From the NCBI RefSeq assembly GCF_002419965.1, contig NZ_DIHC01000038.1, positions 185,518 through 249,517 of the forward strand: a DNA stretch of 64,000 bases, in the 5' to 3' direction. The DNA is from Pseudomonas sp. UBA5706 (lineage in GTDB: Bacteria; Pseudomonadota; Gammaproteobacteria; Pseudomonadales; Pseudomonadaceae). The notes beneath the pieces were generated by a model. It was given only the letters and a program-made list of their open reading frames with translations, made no database searches and was not told the DNA's origin. Positions 51,621-60,349 of this stretch are shown here, in pieces; position 1 is the first letter of the stretch, and every line of letters begins with the position of its first letter. Made by a program: the position numbers and the translations under genes.

Positions 51621-52540
51621 CAGAAAACCCTCTTCGCTTGTCGCCAGACCTGCTGGATTACCGGCAAGGTGCCCACTGCCCGGGCGTGGATCAGGTCGGC
51701 GCGCAGACCCACCCGGATTTCCCCGCGATCGTACAACCCTGCCGAGCGTGCAGGTGCCAGACTCACGGTGGTCATTGCCTTGGCCAATCCTGTCCCGGCC
51801 ACCGCCTGGTGTTCATCCAGCTGGGCGCCGAGCGTAAACGCTGTCTGCAGCAGACTGGCCGGATAATAATCGCTTGAGAGAATATCCAGTAGCCCTTCTT
51901 TGGCAAGGCTTGCGGCGGCAACGTTGCCCGAGTGCGAACCGCCGCGCACGATATTCGGCGCCCCCGTCAACACACGCATGTCCAGACGACGACACGCCTG
52001 CGCCGCGCCCAGGGTGGTGGGAAACTCGGCAATGGTCATGCCATACCCCGCCGACTCTTCGACGTGCTCGACCGTGGCGTCATCATGACTGGCCACCGAC
52101 AGGCCCCGCGCCAGGCAAATGTCGACGATGGCCTTGCGGTAACGGTCACTGTAAATCTTTGAGTTAGCGACCTGCTTGACGATGAGTACGTCCATTTGCG
52201 CGCTGCTCAGGTGATATTTACCCATGTAGTACTCACGGTACTTGGATTCCATGGCGAACTGGCGCTGGCCCGGCGAATGGTCCATGGTCGACACCAGTTG
52301 CACCAGTGGCTGCTCCACCAGATCGCGAAACACGCTCAGGGTGTCCGGGTGGCACACTTCGCAGCGCAGGTGCAGGCGGTGCTCGGCGCGGGTCATGTCG
52401 GCCGCGTTGGCGTTGGCAATGACCTGGACCATGCCTGGCAACTGCTGCATGCGTTTGCCCTTGGGGTTGACGTCGGCGATGGACAGCGCGTCGAACACAG
52501 TGGTAATACCCGCCGCAATGATCTGCGCATCGTGGCTCAT
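51620..52540 (-). pseudogene. phnM: phnM, 5'-truncated
   Basis: Truncated alpha-D-ribose 1-methylphosphonate 5-triphosphate diphosphatase. From about 52540 to 51620 the frame reads the PhnM C-terminal three quarters (MSHDAQIIAAGITTVFDAL..., HRLHLRCEVCHPD, ASHDDATVEHVEES, ILSSDYYP). Intact PhnM is about 380 residues; here about 306 remain. The first 75 or so, with the N-terminal amidohydrolase metal-binding histidines, are missing. The open frame continues upstream only as antisense of the esterase gene, so no hidden N-terminus exists. The rest of the phn operon upstream is absent. Confidence 0.85.
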
Positions 52541-52594
52541 CACTTGGCGTCCTATTGCTTTGCCAGTCACGCTAAAAATCAGGAGATCCATCCC

Positions 52595-53383
52595 TTGGCT
52601 GAAACCGGTTCTGCTTACTACCGTTTCGAACGCCTGAACCTCGACTCGGCGGACGGCCAGCGTCACTACCGCCTGGACATCGGCATTCCGCGCACGTCGC
52701 CGCCTGCGACGGGCTACCCGGTGATGTACCTGCTGGACGGCAATAACGTCATGGCTGAGTTGCAGGAGGACTGGCTCGGCGAACTCCACGCAGGCACCCC
52801 GCCATTGCTGGTGATGATCGGTTACGACATCGACGGTACCTATGACGGCGAGCAGCGCACGCGCGATTACACCGGGACCACCTGCGACGCGTTTTTGCGG
52901 TTGCTGGACAAGACGATCAAATCAGACGTCCAGGCCCGTTATTCGGTGGATCTTGCGCGGCAAACGCTCTGGGGGCACTCGTTCGGCGGCTTGTTCGTGC
53001 TGTATGCGTTGTTGCAGGCGCCCGAGGCGTTCCAGACCTGGGTCGCTGCCAGTGCTTCGCTGTGGTATCAGCCGATTACGTACGATAACGGCATGGCGCT
53101 CGATGCATTCCCGACAGGCACCGTGCCCACAGTACGACTGGTCAAAGGGGAACGAGAAGGCAAACCGCCCATCGCACGGTTCGATGGCGGCTCACCGCAA
53201 CGAAGAAAAGAAATGTCCGCAGTGCCCGCTGACGCCCACCGCCTGCTGGCCGAACATTTGGCGACGCTGCCCCGCACGCAGGCCAGCTATCAGGTGTTCA
53301 GTGGCCGCAATCATGGGCAAATGTTCACCACAGCGTTGCATTTGGGGCTGCGCAGGGCGGCCGGATTGCCCGAACAGCCTTGA
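52595..53383 (+). CDS. Siderophore-esterase-like alpha/beta hydrolase
   Basis: Hydrolase of 262 residues in the putative esterase family (Fes/IroE/BesA-like), which cuts iron-siderophore esters in the cytoplasm or periplasm. The nucleophile is Ser129 in GHSFGG, and His240 in GRNHGQM is the likely catalytic histidine; the N-terminal strand segment GYPVMYLLDGNN is typical. No signal peptide is visible. The start is a TTG at 52595 with AGGAG 9 nt before it. The longer frame from 52196 runs antisense to phnM and is rejected. It is divergent from the truncated phnM. Confidence 0.82.
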   Translation: MAETGSAYYRFERLNLDSADGQRHYRLDIGIPRTSPPATGYPVMYLLDGNNVMAELQEDWLGELHAGTPPLLVMIGYDIDGTYDGEQRTRDYTGTTCDAFLRLLDKTIKSDVQARYSVDLARQTLWGHSFGGLFVLYALLQAPEAFQTWVAASASLWYQPITYDNGMALDAFPTGTVPTVRLVKGEREGKPPIARFDGGSPQRRKEMSAVPADAHRLLAEHLATLPRTQASYQVFSGRNHGQMFTTALHLGLRRAAGLPEQP

Positions 53384-53499
53384 ACGGCGACGCAGTTCGG
53401 TGGCAGCACGGCATGCCGTGGGTCGCGACCTTGACGTCGTCCCCGTAGGCAAGCCGGACGGCCCCGCGGCGTGCCGCCCCAAGCGTGTCTTCCGATGAC

Positions 53500-55392
53500 T
53501 TAGATGCGGAACGTTCCCACCAAATGCTGCAACCGTGCTGCCTGATGTTCCAGGTGAGAACAGGCGTCCAGCGTCGATTTCAGGTTGTCGACGCCTTCCT
53601 GGTTCAGCGTGTTGATCTCGGTGATGTCAACGTTGATCGATTCGACCACCGCCGTCTGCTCCTCGGTCGCCGTTGCCACCGACTGGTTCATGCCATCGAT
53701 TTCGCCGATGCGCCGGGTCACGCTGTTCAGGCGCTCGCCGGCCTGGTTGGCAATAGTGACGCTGCTTTCGCTCTGGCACTGGCTTTCAGTCATGTTGACC
53801 ACGGCATCGCGCGCGCCGACCTGCAATTCTTCGATCATGCCCTGCACCTGCTGGGCGGAATCCTGGGTGCGGTGCGCTAGATTACGCACCTCGTCGGCCA
53901 CCACCGCAAACCCGCGCCCGGCCTCTCCTGCACGCGCCGCTTCAATGGCGGCGTTGAGCGCCAACAGGTTGGTTTGCTGAGAAATGCCGGTGATCACTTC
54001 AAGTATCTGGCCGATGTTGGCGGTCTTGTTGTTCAGCGTTTCGATATTCACGCACGACTCGCTGATCTTCTCCGACAGCTGATTCATCGCCTTGATGGAT
54101 TGGCTCACGACGTCCTGGCCTTCACTGGCCAACTGCGTGGCTTCGCTGGAGTGCTGCGAGGCCAATGCCGCGTTCTGGGCGATTTCCTGAGCGGCGGCGC
54201 CCAGTTGGTTGATCGCCGCGGCGACGCTGCTGGTGCGGTTGGCCTGTTGATCGGAATTACCCATGGACGAATTGGAGGCGCCGACCACACGGGCTGCCAC
54301 CTCACTGAGCTGACCGGCGGTGGACGCCACTTCGCGGATCGAGCCGTGAATACGCTCCACGAAGCGGTTGAACGACTGCGCAAGAGCGCCAAACTCATCC
54401 TGAGACACGATCGACAGGCGCTTGGTCAGGTCACCCTCGCCGTCGGCGATATCCTGCATCGCCCGGCCCATTTGATGCAGCGGTTGCATCAGCACCCGTA
54501 TCAGCAGGCCCAGCAGCAACATGATGATGACCACCGCGATAACCATCGCGGTGATCGCCGACGAGCGGAATTCGCTAAGCATCGAGTAGGCGGTGTCGCG
54601 GTCGAGCACCAGTGCCACGTACCAGTTGGCCGATGACAGACCTTCGACCTTGGTGAACGAGATGAACTGCGCCTTGCCGCCGGACTCGATCTCAGCCACG
54701 CCGGGCGCAATCCTCGGCGCGCCGTTGGGGTAGGCTTCGCTGACGTTCTTGAGCAACAGTTTGCTGTCCGGATGGATCAGGATCTTGCCGTCGGCGCTGA
54801 CAATGTAAGCGTAGCCATGGCCGCCAAAGTTCAGCGAGTTGATGGTGTTGCTGATGGCCTCCAGGGAGATGTCCGCCCCCGCCACGCCGATCATCTGCCC
54901 TTGCTGGCGCACCGGCGTGGCCAGGGTCACCACCAGTTTGCCGGTCGAGGCCGCGATGTAGGGCTCGGTAACGATAGTGCCCTGCGCCGCATCGGCGGCC
55001 TTGTACCAACCGCGGGCCCGCGGGTCGTAGTCGGCGGCGCGGTTGCCGGCTGGGACCGAGACCATCACGCCGTCCTTGCCGCCGAAGTAACTGAGCTGAA
55101 AGTTGCCCGGATACACCGGCAGGCCGATGGTCCGTTGCAGGCTGGCCGGAGCCGGGCCGTCAACGGCGATCTGCTGCGCCATCGAGTTAAGCAATTGGGT
55201 GCGGCTGTCCAGCCATATCTGAATGTTTTGCGTGGTCAGACTTCCCAGTTGTTGCAGTTCGGCATCCACATTGTTTTTCAGGGTCGCTCGTTGGCGGTAA
55301 TCGTTTACCAGAATGAAACAGGAAAACGCGACAACAACTATCAGTGCAGCGGCCAACAGGATCTTTCTGCTGAAACCCAGACTTTTGATCAT
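53500..55392 (-). CDS. Methyl-accepting chemotaxis protein, amino-acid dCache type
   Basis: Chemoreceptor of 630 residues with TM1 (about 10-30), a periplasmic dCache_1 sensor (about 35-275), TM2, HAMP and a signalling domain ending in the hairpin ISQQTNLLALNAAIEAARAGEAGRGFAVVADEVRNLA. The dCache part has YDPRARGWY (122-130), Tyr145 and Asp174, the amino-acid motif of PctA-like receptors. The ATG at 55392 (MIKSLGFSRKILLAAALIVVV...) is used; the frame upstream to 55515 lacks a signal. It faces the esterase gene convergently. Ligand specificity cannot be read, but an amino acid is likely. Confidence 0.93.
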   Translation of the reverse strand: MIKSLGFSRKILLAAALIVVVAFSCFILVNDYRQRATLKNNVDAELQQLGSLTTQNIQIWLDSRTQLLNSMAQQIAVDGPAPASLQRTIGLPVYPGNFQLSYFGGKDGVMVSVPAGNRAADYDPRARGWYKAADAAQGTIVTEPYIAASTGKLVVTLATPVRQQGQMIGVAGADISLEAISNTINSLNFGGHGYAYIVSADGKILIHPDSKLLLKNVSEAYPNGAPRIAPGVAEIESGGKAQFISFTKVEGLSSANWYVALVLDRDTAYSMLSEFRSSAITAMVIAVVIIMLLLGLLIRVLMQPLHQMGRAMQDIADGEGDLTKRLSIVSQDEFGALAQSFNRFVERIHGSIREVASTAGQLSEVAARVVGASNSSMGNSDQQANRTSSVAAAINQLGAAAQEIAQNAALASQHSSEATQLASEGQDVVSQSIKAMNQLSEKISESCVNIETLNNKTANIGQILEVITGISQQTNLLALNAAIEAARAGEAGRGFAVVADEVRNLAHRTQDSAQQVQGMIEELQVGARDAVVNMTESQCQSESSVTIANQAGERLNSVTRRIGEIDGMNQSVATATEEQTAVVESINVDITEINTLNQEGVDNLKSTLDACSHLEHQAARLQHLVGTFRI

Positions 55393-55680
55393 ACGATTGT
55401 GTCCATAACCAAGAATGACAGCGACGGGAACGCGCAGCCGATCAGGCGCGCGCCGCGCTTTGTACGGGGTTAAGCGGAGAAAGGGAAGGCACGTCCTGAA
55501 ATATAGTTCGGCCAATTGCAGGCGGAGTTGAAGACCGATCGTCGAGGAAACTTTTTAGATGTTGTTTGAATGCAGCGAGCGTGTATGAAAATGCTCTGAT
55601 GTACCGCAAACGCCTATTAACGCGGATCGATCATGATCCATTAATGTGCTGAGATTTGAGTCAATGTGTTTTAGCAGCGC

Positions 55681-55726
55681 GGCTTGCCAGCAGTGGCGTT
55701 TTTGCTATCGCTGCTGCCAGTAAGCC
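55681..55726 (-). terminator. Hairpin after the VOC-family gene
   Basis: Paired arms GGCTT (55681-55685) and CAGCAG (55688-55693) with CTGCTG (55711-55716) and AAGCC (55722-55726) form an imperfect stem downstream of the glyoxalase-family gene, read on the minus strand. It resembles a REP-type stem. No T-run on the minus strand supports intrinsic termination strongly. Confidence 0.4.
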
Positions 55727-55764
55727 GAGCCGTATTGCGTGTATCAGGCACGCCAGGAGGGTCG

Positions 55765-56205
55765 TTATTTGGCAAACAACTGCCCGATATCCTTGAACGC
55801 CTTGAACTCCAGCGCGTTGCCGCACGGGTCGAACAGGAACATGGTCGCCTGTTCACCCACCTGGCCCTGGAAGCGAACATAGGGCTCGATGACGAATTTC
55901 ACGCCTTGGCCCTGCAAACGGTCGGCCAGCGCTTGCCATTCTTCCCAGCCCAGGACCACACCAAAATGCAGCACCGGCACATCATGGCCGTCCACCGCGT
56001 TGGTTCCGGCGTGAGCCTGAGAGTCGGTTTTCGGGTGTTGGTGAATCACCAACTGATGGCCGGAGAAATTGAAGTCCACCCAATGCTCGCTGGAGCGGCC
56101 CTCCGGCAGGTTGAACACATGGGCGTAGAAATGCCGCGCAGCTGCCAGGTCATAAACGGGAATGGCGAGGTGAAAAGGTGAAAGCGTTTGGTTAGTAGCG
56201 GTCAC
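55765..56205 (-). CDS. VOC/glyoxalase-family protein
   Basis: Vicinal oxygen chelate protein of 146 residues with the two beta-alpha-beta-beta-beta units typical of glyoxalase I and bleomycin-resistance-like proteins. Metal-ligand positions are likely in FHLAIPVYDL (His), VLHFGVVL (His) and FDPCGNALEFKAF (Glu). The start is a GTG at 56205 (MTATNQTLSPF...) with AGAGGAATT upstream. The substrate is unknown. It is a single gene, downstream of the ddp operon on the same strand. Confidence 0.85.
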   Translation of the reverse strand: MTATNQTLSPFHLAIPVYDLAAARHFYAHVFNLPEGRSSEHWVDFNFSGHQLVIHQHPKTDSQAHAGTNAVDGHDVPVLHFGVVLGWEEWQALADRLQGQGVKFVIEPYVRFQGQVGEQATMFLFDPCGNALEFKAFKDIGQLFAK

Positions 56206-56296
56206 GGCGAATTCCTCTGGGCGGGATGGGGCCATCTTTACCCCATGATTCATTGATTGAAAGATCCTGTTTGCATGTCTGCACCTGGCTGCTTCA

Positions 56297-57283
56297 TCAG
56301 ACCGACTGTAAATGACACCTCACTCGCTCGCCGTTCTCGACGCCTTTGGCGGGCAGTAACGCCTGCGGTTTTTCGCAGCCAGTCGTCGCCTTCAGGCAGC
56401 GGTCCCTGAAAAAGCAGCCCGTGGGCAGGTTGCGATTGCCCGGCAGCTCGGTCGGCGCCGAGACCTGCGCATCGTCCACCGCCACGCCCAGTCGCGGCAC
56501 GGCCTCGAGCAGCAGTTGGGTATAAGGATGTCGCGGCCGCTCCAGCACTTCGCTGGCGCTGCCCAGTTCAACGATCTGCCCCAGGTACATCACCGCCACC
56601 CGGTCAGCCATGTGCCGCACCACCGAGACGTTGTGCGAGATCAGGATGTAGGTAAGGTTGCGGCTGCGTTGCAACTCGGCGAGCAGGTTGAGAATCTGCG
56701 CCTGCACCGAGATGTCCAGTGCCGAGGTCGGTTCATCGAGCACGATGATGTCCGGATCGGATGACAGCGCCCGGGCAATGGCGACGCGCTGGCGCTGACC
56801 TCCGGAAAACTGATGGGGGAAACGGTCCATGTACTCGGTGCGTATTCCGACCTGCGAGGCAACCCTGGCAGCGATGTCGCGCATATCGCGCCGGGGCGCC
56901 GAGCGCTGTACGAACAAGGGCTCGGTGATCACTTTCCACACCGGCAGCCGCGGATCCAGAGAAGATTGCGGGTCCTGGAAGACGATTTGCACGTTACTGC
57001 TGCGTTCGCCGGGGTTGTTGTAGATCCAGTCGAGGGTGCCCGAGGTCGGCTTGATCAGGCCCATCAATAATTGCGCCAGGGTGCTCTTGCCGCAGCCGGA
57101 CTCCCCCACCACGCCCAGGGTTTCTCCGGCGCGCACTTGCAGGTCGATACCGTTCAGGGCGTGGGCCAGGGCCTTGGGCCGACCGAGCCAATCCTTACCC
57201 ATTGGATAGTGCACCCGTACGTCTTGCAGGCCGAGGATGGTGGGCCGATCGCTGGACGCAAATGCAGCGGTTGTGCGGGTCAT
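56297..57283 (-). CDS. ddpF: D-Ala-D-Ala ABC transporter ATP-binding protein DdpF
   Basis: Oligopeptide/dipeptide-type ABC ATPase of 328 residues. Walker A GESGCGKST, the signature FSGGQRQRVAIARAL, Walker B IIVLDEPTSAL, H-loop ISHNV and the C-terminal oligopeptide-family extension (TGCFFRDRC) are visible. It overlaps ddpD by 4 nt (ATGA). It works with DdpD to power DdpBC; the D-Ala-D-Ala assignment comes from the adjacent ddpX gene, not the ATPase itself. Confidence 0.9.
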   Translation of the reverse strand: MTRTTAAFASSDRPTILGLQDVRVHYPMGKDWLGRPKALAHALNGIDLQVRAGETLGVVGESGCGKSTLAQLLMGLIKPTSGTLDWIYNNPGERSSNVQIVFQDPQSSLDPRLPVWKVITEPLFVQRSAPRRDMRDIAARVASQVGIRTEYMDRFPHQFSGGQRQRVAIARALSSDPDIIVLDEPTSALDISVQAQILNLLAELQRSRNLTYILISHNVSVVRHMADRVAVMYLGQIVELGSASEVLERPRHPYTQLLLEAVPRLGVAVDDAQVSAPTELPGNRNLPTGCFFRDRCLKATTGCEKPQALLPAKGVENGERVRCHLQSV

Positions 57284-58320
57284 GGCCGTGACTCCTGTAC
57301 AGGCAATAGTGGCGCTTCACTCAACCAGCAAGCGCTCTTGCGATCGCCACTGGCATCAATGATCTGCATGGGCGGGCGTTGCAAGCATTTGGGCATGGCA
57401 AAGGCGCAGCGGTCGCGAAAGGTGCAGCCCTCGGGCAGCGCCGACAGATTGGGCACCTGGCCGGGAATGGTCATCAGGTCTTTACCCGGCTCGACCTGTT
57501 CCGGCAGGCCGCTGAGCAAGCCTTGGGTGTACGGATGTCGCGGGTCGGCCATAACCTGGGCAGTGACGCCCTGCTCCACCACCGCGCCGGTGTACATCAC
57601 GTAGACCCGGTCACAGAATTGCGACACCAGCGCCATGTCATGGGTAATCAGCAGAATCGCCGTGCCGCGCGCCCGGGCTTTTTCCCGCAACAGCAGCAAC
57701 ACCTGGCGCTGCACGGTCACGTCCAGCGCGGTGGTCGGCTCGTCAGCGATCAGCAACTGCGGATCGCAGGAAAACGCCAGGGCGATCATCACCCGCTGAC
57801 GCATGCCGCCGGACAGTTCGAAGGGATAGCTGTTCATCACCTGCTCGGGGTCGGCGATGTGCATGTCACGCAGCAGTGCGATGGCCTTGGCGCGGGCGTC
57901 GCCCTTGCTCAGTTGCTGATGATGGATGATCACGTCGAGCATCTGCCGGCCAATGCGTCGCGTGGGGTTCAGCGCCGTCATTGGCTCCTGAAAGATCATT
58001 GCGGCGTCGCGGCCACGAACCTTGAGCAGGTCTTTTTCCCTGGCCGTGAGCATGTCGCGGCCGAGGATGCTCAAGCTGCCGCTTTTCACGTGATAGGCGC
58101 GCTCGGGCAGCAGGCGCAGGCTGAGCATCGCGGTCACCGATTTGCCGGAGCCGGACTCGCCGATCACGCCGACGATCTCACCAGGATTGACGTGCAGCGA
58201 TACGCCGTTGAGCGCCTTGACTGTGCTTTTATAGGCCGGAAACTCGATGCTCAGGTTATCGATGGTCAACACCGCAGCGTTGCTGGCCGATGAAGTGTGA
58301 GAATGGGTCTGCATGGTCAT
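57280..58320 (-). CDS. ddpD: D-Ala-D-Ala ABC transporter ATP-binding protein DdpD
   Basis: Second ABC ATPase, 346 residues. Walker A GESGSGKSV, the signature LSGGMRQRVMIALAF, Walker B LLIADEPTTAL, H-loop ITHDM and the C-terminal CTFRDRC segment are typical of DppD/OppD proteins. The ATG at 58320 overlaps the ddpC stop (ATGA). It shares the ddp operon with ddpC, ddpB and ddpA. Confidence 0.9.
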   Translation of the reverse strand: MTMQTHSHTSSASNAAVLTIDNLSIEFPAYKSTVKALNGVSLHVNPGEIVGVIGESGSGKSVTAMLSLRLLPERAYHVKSGSLSILGRDMLTAREKDLLKVRGRDAAMIFQEPMTALNPTRRIGRQMLDVIIHHQQLSKGDARAKAIALLRDMHIADPEQVMNSYPFELSGGMRQRVMIALAFSCDPQLLIADEPTTALDVTVQRQVLLLLREKARARGTAILLITHDMALVSQFCDRVYVMYTGAVVEQGVTAQVMADPRHPYTQGLLSGLPEQVEPGKDLMTIPGQVPNLSALPEGCTFRDRCAFAMPKCLQRPPMQIIDASGDRKSACWLSEAPLLPVQESRP

Positions 58321-59216
58321 TTCCCCTGCTGACGGGGGTCGAGCAGATCACGCACGCCGTCGCCCAAGAGATTGAAACCGGTGGCCGTGATCAAAATCGC
58401 CAGCCCCGGAAATGTCGAATACCACCATTGATCGAGGATGTAGTTGCGCCCGGTGGCGACCATCGCACCCCACTCCGCGGTCGGCTGCTGTGCGCCCAGG
58501 CCGATGAAGCCCAGCGCCGAGGCCATGAGAATGGCGCTGCCGATGTCCAGGCTCAATTGCACCAGCAGTGGCGGCATGGCGTTGCGCGCCACGTGCCACA
58601 CCACCATGTGCCAACGTCCGGCGCCGAACGTTTCGGCAGCTTTGACGTACCCCATCTGACGAATGCTCAACGCTTGCCCGCGGGCCAGTCGCACGTAAAA
58701 CGGGATGCGCACCAAAGTGATCGCCAGCATGGCATTGAACAGGCTCGGCCCCAGTGCTGCGGCCAGCGCCATGATCACTACCAGCGATGGCACCGACAGC
58801 ATGATGTCCATCAAGCGCATGATCGATGCATCGAAGCGCCCGCCGATGATCCCGGACATGCAGCCGAGCAAGCCGCCGGCGAAACAGGAAGCAAAGGCGA
58901 CGAACAGACCCACGCCCACGGACTGGCGGCTGCCATACAGCACCCGGCTGAACAGATCGCGGCCCACCTCGTCGGTGCCGAACCAGTGCGCGGCAGAAGG
59001 CGCGCCGAGCCGCTGAGTGAGGTTCAAGGCATTGGGGTCGTGGGACGCCAGCCATGGGGCGAAGGCCATCACCAGCAGCACCATCAGCGTGATGAGCAGC
59101 CCGGCCATGGTTAACGGGCTGCGACGTATCTGGTGCGCCAGGTAGGCCAGTCTGTCCTGCCAGCGTGAGGCTTTGGGCAGCGGCGCCACCACAGGTGCAG
59201 TGAATGGAGTAGACAT
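58317..59216 (-). CDS. ddpC: D-Ala-D-Ala ABC transporter permease DdpC
   Basis: Permease of 299 residues with about six membrane helices and the N-terminal OppC-type region (SPLTMAGLLITLMVLLVMAFAPWL). The EAA-type cytoplasmic loop is around YVKAAETFGAGRWHMVVWHVARNAMPPLL. I use the ATG at 59216 (MSTPFTAPVV...) with GCGAGG upstream; the longer frame to 59234 would overlap ddpB by 17 nt through a TTG start. Confidence 0.9.
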   Translation of the reverse strand: MSTPFTAPVVAPLPKASRWQDRLAYLAHQIRRSPLTMAGLLITLMVLLVMAFAPWLASHDPNALNLTQRLGAPSAAHWFGTDEVGRDLFSRVLYGSRQSVGVGLFVAFASCFAGGLLGCMSGIIGGRFDASIMRLMDIMLSVPSLVVIMALAAALGPSLFNAMLAITLVRIPFYVRLARGQALSIRQMGYVKAAETFGAGRWHMVVWHVARNAMPPLLVQLSLDIGSAILMASALGFIGLGAQQPTAEWGAMVATGRNYILDQWWYSTFPGLAILITATGFNLLGDGVRDLLDPRQQGK

Positions 59217-59217
59217 C

Positions 59218-60234
59218 TCAGTTGACCTCGCCAATGCGGGGGTCGATCAGGCGGTATAGCAGATCGATCGCCATGTTCAGCAGCACATAAATGAAGGACA
59301 CCAGAATCGCGAAGCCCATGACTGCCGGGAAATCCAGCGACTGGATCGACTTGACGACGTATGCGCCCATGCCCGGCCAGGCAAACACGGTTTCGGTCAG
59401 CACCGCGCCGTAGAGCAGATCACCAAGGGTCAAGCCCAGCACCGTCACCGAGGGAATCAGCGCGTTGGGCAGTGCGTGACGCAGGATCACCGCCCATTTC
59501 GACAGGCCATAGGCGCGCGCGGTGCGGATGTAGTCTTCGCCCAATTGATCGAGCATGGCCGAGCGGATCTGTCGTGCCACGACGCCAAGATTGACGAAGC
59601 CCAAGGTGATCGCAGGCAGGATCAGGTGTTGCACCGCGTTAAAAAACAAACCGGTATCGCCTGCCAGCAGCGTGTCGATCAGGTAGAAACCGGTCACGGT
59701 CGGCGGCGCGTCCAGCCCTTCATCCAATCGCCCGCTGCCGGGTAGCCAGTTCAGGTGGCCATAGAACAGCACGATCAGGCCCAGTCCAAGCCAAAACGCA
59801 GGCGTCGAGATACCGGTTACCGCCAGCGTTCGCGCCACCTGGTCGATGAAGCGGTTGTGGTACACCGCGGACAAGACGCCCAGCGGCACCCCGACCAGAA
59901 TCGACAAGGCCAGTGCCACCAGTGCCAGTTCAAGGGTCGCCGGGAAGAACGCCTGCAGATCCTCCAGCACCGGTCGATGGGTGCGAATGGACGTGCCCAG
60001 ATCGCCATGCAACAGGTCGAGCATGTAGCGCCCGTATTGTTGATACAGCGGCAGGTCCAGACCCAACTGGTGACGGATGTTCTGCACGATCGCGTCGGTG
60101 GCACGGTCGCCGGCAATCAGCCGCGCCGGGTCGCCCGGTATCAGGTGAGAGATGCAAAAGGTAATCAGGGAAACGCCGAACACCACCAGCAGCAGGCCGC
60201 CAAGGCGTTTACGCAAAATATTCAGGAAGGCCAT
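59218..60234 (-). CDS. ddpB: D-Ala-D-Ala ABC transporter permease DdpB
   Basis: DppB/OppB-type permease of 338 residues. It starts with MAFLNILRKRLGGLLLVVFGVSLITFCISHLIPGD, typical of the family, followed by about six helices and the loop DYIRTARAYGLSKWAVILRHALPNALIP. The ATG has GAGG upstream. It follows ddpA after 115 bp and precedes ddpC with only one base between. Confidence 0.92.
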   Translation of the reverse strand: MAFLNILRKRLGGLLLVVFGVSLITFCISHLIPGDPARLIAGDRATDAIVQNIRHQLGLDLPLYQQYGRYMLDLLHGDLGTSIRTHRPVLEDLQAFFPATLELALVALALSILVGVPLGVLSAVYHNRFIDQVARTLAVTGISTPAFWLGLGLIVLFYGHLNWLPGSGRLDEGLDAPPTVTGFYLIDTLLAGDTGLFFNAVQHLILPAITLGFVNLGVVARQIRSAMLDQLGEDYIRTARAYGLSKWAVILRHALPNALIPSVTVLGLTLGDLLYGAVLTETVFAWPGMGAYVVKSIQSLDFPAVMGFAILVSFIYVLLNMAIDLLYRLIDPRIGEVN

Positions 60235-60349
60235 CAGGCACCTCGGTCACGCATTCGATCGATAACGCGAAACAGCTCGCGGACACGGCGTTGCAGCGGC
60301 CCTGCGTCCGCTGCGGGGCCGTTTGAAACAACGAAGAAGACTTGGAGGG

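Noticed and set aside
52196..52594. N-terminal extension of the esterase frame by 133 codons
   Set aside because: It is antisense to phnM, shows no esterase homology, and the TTG at 52595 has a good AGGAG ribosome-binding site.
53407..53420. CACGGCATGCCGTG palindrome as a terminator between the esterase and chemoreceptor genes
   Set aside because: A short perfect palindrome with no T-run or loop; possible but not enough to call a terminator.
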